64,000 bases of DNA from the NCBI GenBank assembly GCA_039621445.1, contig CP154956.1:16634257-16698256 (forward strand). The letters are read 5' to 3'. Below the pieces are notes generated by a model. It worked only from the letters and a program-made list of their open reading frames with translations, ran no database searches and was not told where the DNA came from. Source of the stretch: Euglena gracilis. Lineage: Eukaryota; Euglenida; Euglenophyceae; Euglenales. Each line of letters begins with the position of its first letter. Position 1 is the first letter of the stretch. Below, piece after piece: positions 55,501 through 64,000 of this stretch. The translations under genes were made by a program, and so were the position numbers.

Positions 55501-56460
55501 GACGCCGGGGGGGGGGGGCAAAAAAAACTTTCGGCTCAAGAACAGGCTTTCCAGGTCCGGGACGCCAAAAAAACATTGTTTCGGGCAAAAAAGGTTTCGA
55601 TTTTTTTTTCCAATTTTTTTTCCAATTTTTTTTCAACCTTTTCAACCCAAAAATTGCCCAAAACGGCAAAGTCAAACAGTCCAAAATGTGCACAATGGCC
55701 AAAATTGGCCGAAAAATGGCCGCAACTCGGGCTAGGCAGGGAGTTGCGGGGAAATCAAAATACTGTTAGATAGGGCATTTTAAAGGCTTCAATTTAGGTC
55801 TCCGGACATTTCCTTTGATTCCCCACCATTTCGAGAACTTTCAGAAATATGATTTTTTGAACCAAAAAAAAGCCGAAGACGGCTAAGTCGCAAGCCTGCC
55901 GCGTTGTTTTGGGCCATAAATCGGCCATATTTCGGGCTAGACAGGGAGTTGCAACACGGGCCAGGCGTGTCGGCGGCCAAAACGGCATATTTTGAATTTT
56001 TTTCTTCAAAAAAAATGGTCAAAAAAGTACATCAAAAATGGCCTTTTGGGCCACAAGAGCATGCCGGAACATGGTCCAGGCGTGTCGGCAGACGAGACGG
56101 GGGTGGGGCGTTTGGGAGGTGATAGAGGGTACGCTGAAGCGGCACCCTCTATCACGCCTCACCCTGTACCCTCTGCCCTCGTTCCCCTGGAGGGGTGCAA
56201 CCGACACTTCGGGAAATAATGGACGTTTTCTCAAGATAATTTTTGGAAAAAGCATTTTTTTAAATTATATTTTTTTTTATTTTTTTTTACCGAAAATCTC
56301 ACCCCGGCGAAATGGGGCATAGTTGAAAACTGGGGGGTTGGGGGGGGGGGGTTTTGCCCACCCCATTTGGACCCCTTTGCGGGTGAGCAACTAAGGCCAT
56401 GGCCTGGCGGGGAGTTGGGGGTCAACCGGGGTGATTTGGAAAACTCAGGATCCAGTCCGT
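52596..56460. other. Gene-poor interval with repeats
   Basis: No gene recognised. Contains a copy of the AATGGCCACTCTGGAGG family (53025-53160), the inverted GCTAACTTC dispersed repeat (54110-54165), a GT microsatellite (54835-54862), and at 55640-56060 two related blocks sharing AAATCGGCC/GGGCTAG...CAGGGAGTTGC words, one of which is the inverse of 5330-5470. Confidence 0.45.
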
Positions 56461-57960
56461 CTGAAAACAAAGATTCTGGCGAAAACCTCGGGCTGGGGTC
56501 ATGATGATACCCTCACCCCTATGTGGCTAATGGCCAGGCTCCTTCGGACCCCCAACTAGCCAATTAGGGGGGGGGGGGGCTTGACCGGAGCCGGCCATGA
56601 GCCATATAGGGCTGATCCCGCCCCCCCCCCCCCCCTAATTGGCTGACAGCCACTTCGCCTCCCCCAAACCACTTCAGCCTATTGGTACCGAACGGGGCTG
56701 GGCACTCTGCAGTCCGACTCGCCCCCCCCCGTTTCCCACACAGGAACCGTGGTTTGAACCAACCATTATTTCCATCTTCTCGTTGTTGTTTTTTTTCTTC
56801 TTCAAAAGAACAGACCCAATAAAGGATTTGTCGCATTTCTTGGGTGTCCCAAAAATATGGCAAATCCTCTCTGATTTATTATTTGGTGCAAATTCCTAAT
56901 TCAAGCACCCCCCTTGTTATGTGTGTTGCGAAACGAGCCAAGACCCCAGTCAACAATTACAGTTAACGCTTGTCCCCGTTTTGACAGTTACTTGATCCAT
57001 CTCTCATAAGGGGAATGGGTGACGATGTTTTCCCTCGGCATCGTCGCTGCTGGATTATGATAAAGGTTTGTTTTGGAGGGGGTCGGACCCACCCATAACA
57101 ATACATCTCCTCCACCTCTATCCTCCCTCTCACCTCCACAATTGGAATGGAGCAGTGGCCTCTGTGTAAAGGGGTGATTATCTGGATGAGGAAACATGGT
57201 CAACAATCTGCAGAAAAAGCACAATGAAATTGTAGTTTGCAAAAGAGGATCCAGTCACGGCTGAAAACAAAGATTCTGGGAACCGGGCTGGGGTCATGAT
57301 GATACCCTCACCCCTATTTGGCTAATGGCCAGGCTCCTTCGGACCCCCAACTAGCCAATTAGGGGGGGGGGCTTGACCGGAGCCCGGCCATGAGCCAATT
57401 AGGCTGATCCCCCCCTAATTGGCTGACAGCCAACTTCGCCCCAACCATCTTCAGCTTTGGTACCACGCTCCCCCCCCCGTTTCCACACCAGGAACCGTGT
57501 TTGAACCACAATTTCTCGTTGTTTTTTCTTCTTCAAAGAACAGACCCAATAAAGGATTTGTCGCATTTCTTGGGTGTCCCCAAAAATATGGCAAATCCTC
57601 TGATTTATTATTTGGTGCAAATTCCTAATTCAAGCACCCCCTTGTATATGTGTGTTGCGAAACGAGCCAAGACCCCAGTCAAACAAATTACAGTTAATCG
57701 CTTGGTCCCCGTTTTGACAGTTAATTGATCATCTCTCAGAAGGGGATGGGTGGCAAATGTTTTCCTCGGAAATCGGCGCTGCTGGATTAATGAGAAAAGG
57801 TTTGTTTGGAGGGGGTCGGACCCACCCATAACAATACATCTGCCTCCACCTCTATCTCACCTCCACAATTGGAATGGAGCAGTGCATTTGTGTAAAGGGT
57901 GATGATCTGGATGAGGAACATGTCAAACAATCTGCAGAAAAGCACAATTGCAATTGTGTT
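56461..57960. repeat. Tandem duplication of about 0.75 kb
   Basis: Block 56461-57240 is repeated as 57241-57960: AACAAAGATTCTGG, GTCATGATGATACCCTCACC, AAAGGATTTGTCGCATTTC and GGGTCGGACCCACCCATAAC occur in order in both. The copies differ mainly by small insertions and deletions, often in homopolymers, and the second is shorter. Each contains a foldback CCAATTAGGGG/CCCCTAATTGG. Confidence 0.85.
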
Positions 57961-60009
57961 TGCAAACGCAGTTCCGGGCGTGAACCCAAACCCCCGAACC
58001 GCGGTTTTCAAGACGCGACATGGTTTTGGGCTGATGCCCGGAGTGTTTCCCAGGTTTACACCTGACGCAGTATCAGGAACAGGCCGTCCTGGGATTTGAG
58101 AGTCCAATGTTTTTTTTGTAGCTGGGAGGTGTCTAGTGTTGTTTGGAACCAGGTAATGGCGCCGAATTGGAGGCAATGGCCAGATAGCTGATGAATTGGA
58201 GGGTGCTCAGTTTATACCTGAGCGCCCAGATTTCAGTATTAGGTTCAGGGTTGACGCTTTTTTTTTTTATTTAAAAAAACCAAAAAACATGTTTTTTTTA
58301 AAAAAACGCAAAAAAACATGGTTTTTTTGAAAAAGCAAAAATTGACCTTTTTCCTTGCGAAATGACCGTTTTTTTGAAGAAAATTTTTCGCGGGTGGTTC
58401 GGGTCACGAGGGGGGGTCACGGGGGGGTCACAGGGGGGGGGGGGTCACGAGGGGGGGGGCACATTTTCGGTGGCCAGATTAGAAACCACCGAAAACGAAT
58501 TTTTGGGAAAAAATCCTTTTTAGGCTCCAAAATAGGAATCCCCCAAACGAATATTAGGAATTTTTCCGGAATATTTTGAAATTTCCAACCTTAAAGGCTT
58601 TGGGAGAAATCACATCCAAAGGGGACGATCACACATCATTTCCGGCCAAGTTTTTTTTTTTTTCTTTTTTTAGAAAAAAATGGCCGAAAACCACCCATTT
58701 AAAATCGGGTCTTAGGATTTTCGGGTTGGGAAATCTGTGAGGGTGGGGGTTTCATGGGGGGGGGGGTTTTCTCAGGGGAGGGACACCACCTGTGAATTTT
58801 TTTTTTCCAAAATGTGTGAAAGTATTTCCAAATCTGTGTTTTCTGGTGCTAAAAATCATGTTTTTAACTCAAAAAAATAAGTTTGTAGAGATAAAAAACG
58901 CACTTTTTCCCCAAAAAATAACGCACTTTTTCCCAAAAAAATATTGCAAAAAATTTTTCCCCCAAACCCTCCATGACGTTTTTTTTTGTTTTTTTTAAAA
59001 AAAAACAAGCCGTCAACCTTGATTAGGTCAACAAGGATTACAGCAACAAACGGAGGCAGTGCTTTTATTCAACCTTGGAGCTTTGGCAGGGGAGGGGAGG
59101 GGGGGTCCCGAGGTCAGTTTTTTTTTGCATTTTTTGGCACTTTTTGCTGTACTGTCTCAACACAGGGGGGGGGAGGGTCCTGGGGTCCCAACTGTACTGC
59201 CAACCCCCCCCTCAAAAATTGGCCAAAAACCGGCGCCGAAGGCGCTGGAAAAATTTTTAGGGCCTTTTTTTGGTCCAAAAAGGCCATTTTTGGTGTCAAA
59301 ATTTTTATCTGTCTCGGACCGTTCTGCACTAGGGGGGGGGTCAAAAAAATCCCAACTGTAAAGGGGGGGGAGGGGGGGTCCCCAAAAAACCCCAACTGTA
59401 CTGCCGTCGCCCCCTTGCAGGTTAAGAACTCAGGCAGGAAGCTGTTTTCAGCCAGCCAATTCCCTGCCTGAAAGAGCTGTGGTTGTTGACGTGACTCGTT
59501 TTTGATAGCCAGCAGACCAAAAACAGAGTTGAAAAAAGAAGCTTGTGGACCTAAAGTTTCTTGCCGAAGGACCTAAAGTGTTCTTGTCGCCATCATTTTA
59601 GACCAAGAGGCCATTATTTTGGGCAAGGTGGCCATTCTTTTGACCAGGTGGCTGTTATTTCAGCGTGTTAGTAGTAAAATGTACATTGCTGTATTTTTTT
59701 ATATTATATAAAAAAAACAGAGATTATTATTTCTGGAAAATTTGGAAATTTCCAACCTCTTTGGGAGAAATATCACGTATGCAACATCATTTCACAATGC
59801 ATTGAAACTTTTTTTTAATATTCTTTTTTAACACAATGCCGTGTAAACCCCCCCATTTAAACCGACCCGCCGGTTTAGGACTTTTGGGTTGGCGGAAATC
59901 CTGGAGGGGGTCGGTTTAGACGGGGGGTCGGTTTCAGGGGGAGCACATGGCTGGCCAACGGCACGACGAAAGCAGATTGATGTTAGCAAGGCAATTTCAA
60001 TTGACAAAT
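57961..60009. other. Interval without a recognised gene
   Basis: A/T- and G-run-rich sequence with GGGGGTCACGAG-like repeats near 58400-58455, T runs near 58255-58330 and 58980-59010, and a G-rich TIR-like pair around 59085-59400 (CCCAACTGTACTGCC repeated at 59187 and 59391). No coding signal. Confidence 0.4.
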
Positions 60010-60300
60010 GCTCAATTTGGTCGGCCAATTCCTAACTTTGAGTGACAAATGCCTAATTTGGGATGCAAATTCTTAATTTTCGGGGGCAAATGCTGAATTT
60101 TGGGTGCAATATCCAATTTTTGGTGGCAAACTGCCTAATTTTGGGTACAAACTTCAAATTTTAGATAGCAAATACCAAATTTTGTAATTTTTGGTTTCAA
60201 CACCAAATTTTCGGAGGAAACTGCCCAATTTGAGGTGCAAACTCCAAAATTTGGAAGCAAATGCCTGATTTTGGGTGTAAAATCCCAATTTTGGGTCATC
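60010..60300 (+). repeat. Degenerate ~30-bp tandem repeat
   Basis: About nine units of the type GGTGCAAACTCCAAATTTTGG with GGCAAATGCCTAATTTTGGG. Related short arrays occur near 49050-49135 and 50650-50760. Confidence 0.7.
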
Positions 60301-61289
60301 AATACTAATTATTCAATGAACATGGACGCTCTGTCCGTTGGCGGCTTCCATTATGCTGTGCATGTTTGTCATCCAACTTGCCATGGGTCGGTTTATTTCT
60401 TTTTTTGGTTGAAATTCTGCAATGGGTCGGTTTGGAAGGGTAGGTTGGTTTAGAAGGGGAGTCGGTTCAAATGGGGGGGGGGTAACATTTTTTCAAGAAA
60501 AATGCAAACTGAAATCTTAATGAAATAAACAGCTGGGGGGGGTCGAGGCCCCCCACCACAGCATTGCGCAAGGGAAAATTCCGACGGCGCCAAAGACGTC
60601 GAAGAAAAATTTGACCTGAAGATCGGCACCCCTGGAGATATGGGATGGTGAAGGCGTGGTGGGGGCTGGGGCTCCACGCTTTTGACTGTTGAATTCTGCG
60701 ATCCTGGCTGGTGGGAGTCCAACCACCAAACACTTAAATTTGATGTTTTTTTTTGTTTTTGTGAAATAGAGTGGCAAAGCCAATTTTCAGGTGATTAAGG
60801 TACCTTTGTGTACCCTGTAATAAGACATTTTCTCTTGAAATCAGTACCCAGGCATTATTTTTTAAGGCGAAATATCTCAAAAATTTTAAGCGTTTTTAAG
60901 GTTTTTTAAGGTTTTGTAAGGTTTTTTGAGGATTTTAAAAAAATTTAAGGTTTTTTAAGGCATTTTTTTCCCTCAGCTAAAATGTCAGACCCCGAAGATG
61001 GCCCGATGGCTTCAGACTCCTCTGTGACTTCGGAACGCCCAAGGGGATCAGGGCGGTCCATGAGGGACAGTTATTGCCAACAGGCAAGCAAATGTCCTGA
61101 ATAGGGTCAGAAATTTAAAGGAATTGCAATGAAAAAAAATGGGCAGTTTCGAGTTTCGAGTTTCCAGGTGACCCACTCTGTATCCCATGCAACAAGGTTT
61201 TGAGCAATGTGTATGGCGGCACACTGCATGGGCACGCGTTTGGTATGCTCACATGAAAAAGTTTGATTATTTTCTCGGTGTTCATGAGG

Positions 61290-61829
61290 CTATCACAAAA
61301 TCCTTGCACCTTAGCCAACACGGATTCAATGTTACCAACATCCTTGTTGCAACTTTTTGTGCAAATCGGTCATGGTGGCCTTGATTCTGCGAATATCCGG
61401 TGTGGGTGCACGGGTTGCCACATTGCGGGTCTGCAAATCCGCAATTGCGGTCCGGATATCCACTGTGTCATTTTGCCACTGTTGTTGCAAATTCTCAATC
61501 CTACTTGCGATATTCGAGATTTTGGGTGTGAAAGCTTGCAAATTCAGCAGCAATTTCTCCACAATGACAAGATTTCTGCTCCAAACGAGAAAGTCTTTCT
61601 TCCAACTGCTGCACATAAGTGCGGGGATCAAAATTTTCGCGTGCTTGGGCAAGAAAGTGGAAAAATTGCGGAATCACCGCTCAATTGGAGAACGCGCTGT
61701 TTTACTTCTTGAAATGCTGTGGCAAGTGTGGAAAACTGCTCCAGCGTAGTAAATTGTCCCAAATCGGGCATTTTTTTGTTGTTCATGCAACTTTTGCTGC
61801 AATTGCATTTTTGAGCAATTTGGGTTGAC
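61290..61829 (-). pseudogene. Broken coiled-coil ORF inside the 2.2-kb element
   Basis: Minus-strand pieces in three frames read in order as one helical protein: LEQFSTLATAFQEVKQRVLQ, NFDPRTYVQQLEERLSRLEQ, RIENLQQQWQNDTVDIRTAI and NIESVLAKVQGFCDSLMNTE. Heptad-like spacing suggests a coiled coil. Frameshifts separate the pieces. No family assigned. Confidence 0.5.
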
Positions 61830-62629
61830 TAGGGTTGTGCCTGAAAAATAAATGATAATTTTCATTGAAAAATTTCAATTGAAAAATTGAAAATTATATT
61901 TTTTATTTTTCAAACTTGAAAAATATCATTTCCCCTTGCACACACGTTGGTTGCTGACCGAAGGGGCTGACACAAGGAAATTCAAGTTTCAGGAGCATTT
62001 TCTTTTACAAAAGGATGCCATGACGTTGTGGGTTGGCTCCCCATGTGTAGAAGTGAGGGAGGGCCCTCCCGAGGTTTTGGGAAAAAAAAACAGTGTGTAA
62101 TTTACTCACCACATTCTTTGTGTTTTTTTTCCTTTTCCATTTCTCACATTATGATTTCAGCTTTTCATAGAACTTTTGTGTGTGTTGGCCGTCGCTGCGT
62201 CTCGCCAAACAAGTCCAGAACTCATGGGTTGAGCGGGCGAAAAATTTCCTTTTTTCAATTCGGGGTTGTTGTTTGGCGGATTTGTACCAAGATGTCAAAA
62301 ACCGCCACATTATTTTTTTGATACATCCAATGCCATTTTTCAAATAATAAAAAGTATAGAAGCAAAATTACGATTTTGAACCAAAAATGAAGGCATTTCA
62401 GAAGCCTCATAACCCCCACCCATGTGGTTTGTCAAATTCATTTCCAAAGGTATGTGTGGGCAATGGGAATCCTTTCTGGCTCAAGAGCGAGGAATGAGGA
62501 TCACCTTCCTAAATTGGGAACACTGCCTTCATATTTTTCAAAATATTTTTTCATATTTTTGAAAATTTTCATGAAAATTTTCAATTGAATTGAAAAATAT
62601 TTTATTTTTCCAGTCCAGGCACAACCCTA
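61830..62629. mobile_element. Nested hAT-like MITE with 8-bp TSD
   Basis: 800 bp, ends TAGGGTTGTGCCTG and CAGGCACAACCCTA, flanked by GGGTTGAC (61822-61829, 62630-62637). Subterminal A/T palindromes (AAAATTTTCAATTGA type) lie on both sides. It carries a copy of the ACTCATGGGT repeat family. Inserted into the 2.2-kb element. Confidence 0.85.
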
Positions 62630-63040
62630 GGGTTGACTCCTCGAAGAATGTCTCAAGTAATTCAAATCAAGAAAGATGTGGTTGCCAGTTTGCTTTTTTT
62701 CTGGCCGTGTGTCACAGCCTTTGGTGAACCGAGGCCAACCGAACTATGCCAGAAACCTTGGCAAACAATCCGGTTTTCATATTGTTTGTTCACAATCGCT
62801 TCTGCATTGACTGGCTTTATGCGGGTTTCAGACATGCCATTATTTGTTTGGTGCAAGGAAAAATTTTCTCAGGGAGATTTTTTAAGGGGTTTTAAGGTCA
62901 TCACAAGGAAGAAAAACTTCCCCGGGGTGATTTTTTTAAGGTTTTTTTAGGTTTTTTAAGGCATTTTGGCAAAAAAAATTTAAGGTTTTTTAAGGTTTTT
63001 TTTTAAGGCGCCTTAAAAAATAATAATGCCTGTCAGTACC

Positions 63041-63653
63041 CCCCCCCCCCCCAATCGCCAACTGGGCTCTGACCAATTGGGAGGGAGACAAATAGGGGGG
63101 TCACGTTAAAGCTTTGCCAAACAGAGCCAGAGGTTCTGCAACTGAACAGACATAAATTAGGCTTCGCCCATCCTTCTGATCATGCACCTCCCGAGTGCTA
63201 TTCATTTCACGAGACAGTGGAACTCAAAGCGCATAAGACTTGAGGCTGCAAAGCCTATAAAATGACTACGGGCCAAAAGGACGGGCACAGGTGGCCCGTC
63301 AGGTGGCTCAGGTGGGGGTTGGGGAACCCCCCCCCACAATTGTCTCCCCCTGTGGCCAGAAGGGGGGGGAGGTCTCGCCCAATGGGCGGCCAAATAGGGG
63401 GGGGGGCACACTGGTTGTAGATCACCTTGATCAAAAGCTTTTTCCAAGGTGCATCTATTGCTCCTAACCGTCAAAAACTCAATACCTTTGGAGTCTTTAA
63501 GTGAAATGTTTTTATTATGTTTTCTGAGTAGTTTTTGCAGATTTTTGTCTCATTGAAGATAGCTCAAAAGATCTTTAAGGGCCATCCATTGGATTTTCGC
63601 AGTCGGAAACACATTGTTTGAGAATGACCGATTTTTGGGTTTTGCATTTTGTT
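63041..63653. other. Interval without a recognised gene
   Basis: C run at 63040-63053, G-run foldbacks near 63320-63410. No coding signal. Confidence 0.4.
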
Positions 63654-63999
63654 TTATGAATGATTTTTGGTTGACATGTCTCGTGTGGCATTTTTATCAA
63701 AAATATTCGAAAGTGCATATGTTGATTTCAATCTTTTCTTTTTATTCCTGGCAAGCACAGGATTGTTCTCAACACAAATTCTGTCCAAGCTTTTGCAAAA
63801 GTTGACACCAAAGGCCTTTTCTTGAAAGCAATAATTCCCCATCATCTCCACAGGATCGTATCCACCAGTTTCCAGCACCACATCATATCCAGGCGCAATG
63901 TTTCCATCAACTCCGATGGTATGCCTGTCAATTTCTTCACTTCCAAATAGGAGGAGATTCGGAAGAAAGAGGAGTGAAGCAACGTTGAGTGACCCACCC
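63654..63999 (-). CDS. Possible edge exon, unknown protein
   Basis: A frame open from the window end for about 115 codons, including DRHTIGVDGNIAPGYDVVLE, TGGYDPVEMMGNYCFQEKAF and GVNFCKSLDRICVENN. The composition looks protein-like and the other frames are closed, but I recognise no family, and the last part (NKKKRLK...) may already be intron. Confidence 0.3.
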   Translation of the reverse strand, partial: GGSLNVASLLFLPNLLLFGSEEIDRHTIGVDGNIAPGYDVVLETGGYDPVEMMGNYCFQEKAFGVNFCKSLDRICVENNPVLARNKKKRLKSTYALSNIFDKNATRDMSTKNHS

Positions 64000-64000
64000 C

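Larger units (their letters stand above)
60849..63032. mobile_element. 2.2-kb CAGGCATTA TIR element with 8-bp TSD
   Basis: Starts CAGGCATTATTTTTTAAGG and ends with AAATAATAATGCCTG. It is flanked by TCAGTACC on both sides (60841-60848, 63033-63040). Subterminal zones on both sides are arrays of AAGGTTTTTTAAGG. CAG...CTG ends plus an 8-bp duplication resemble hAT elements. Near the left end a plus-strand stretch (MSDPEDGPMASDSSVTSERP from 60981, then LCIPCNKVLSNVYGGTLHGH at 61171) has a C..C ... H.H pattern like a BED finger. That reading is tentative. Confidence 0.7.

Noticed and set aside
1-64000. tRNA, rRNA, snRNA or spliced-leader RNA genes
   Set aside because: I looked for cloverleaf-like box pairs and for a Euglena-type leader sequence by eye and found none that were convincing.

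Overview
This is nuclear DNA of a eukaryote, most likely a photosynthetic euglenid (Euglenozoa, Euglena-like). The inference rests on one spliced gene on the minus strand whose introns are mostly not GT-AG. Nearly all are bounded by three bases, then CAG, and at the other end CTG followed by five bases, often with the two ends complementary. As I recall, this is the published signature of euglenid 'nonconventional' introns. Degenerate TTAGGG-type tracts, a possible trans-splice acceptor before the start codon, and huge repeat content fit. No species can be assigned from sequence alone.

The only convincing cellular gene runs on the minus strand from 32494 (ATG) to 16602 (stop): 18 exons, about 740 residues. 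It is a CER1-type very-long-chain aldehyde decarbonylase (membrane fatty-acid-hydroxylase domain with three intact histidine boxes plus the WAX2-type C-terminal domain). Its last two exons encode a cytochrome b5 domain. CER1 needs a b5 partner in plants, so a built-in b5 would make a self-contained alkane-forming enzyme. Every exon junction I propose keeps the reading frame.

The rest is a graveyard of mobile DNA. (i) Fragments of a non-LTR retrotransposon with a restriction-like-endonuclease C-terminus lie at 33.2-34.6, 35.2-37.5, 43.2-43.9 and 49.8-50.6 kb, several interrupted by smaller elements whose empty sites can be read from the RT frame. (ii) Terminal-inverted-repeat elements carry perfect 7-8 bp target-site duplications (TSDs). 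Many begin CAG and end CTG (8.5, 44.0-46.0, 49.3, 50.1, 60.8-63.0 kb). (iii) Stowaway-like foldbacks have poly-C/poly-G ends and TA duplications. (iv) A family of elements with tandem GAAAACGTG repeats at 28-29 and 37.6-41.2 kb carries a PHD-finger ORF related at its N-terminus to a tyrosine-recombinase-like ORF at 44.3-45.2 kb.

The most exciting signal joins these two parts. Introns 9 and 13 of the gene are themselves TIR elements: CAG...CTG termini, 8-bp inverted ends and perfect 8-bp TSDs. Removing three bases of one TSD copy, the element, and five bases of the other copy restores exactly one copy of the target. Intron 9 shares its terminal CAGGGCTGA with the 44-46 kb recombinase element and with the 173-bp MITE at 49.3 kb. 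The window therefore appears to show transposable elements acting as new nonconventional introns. All splice calls are predictions made without transcripts.
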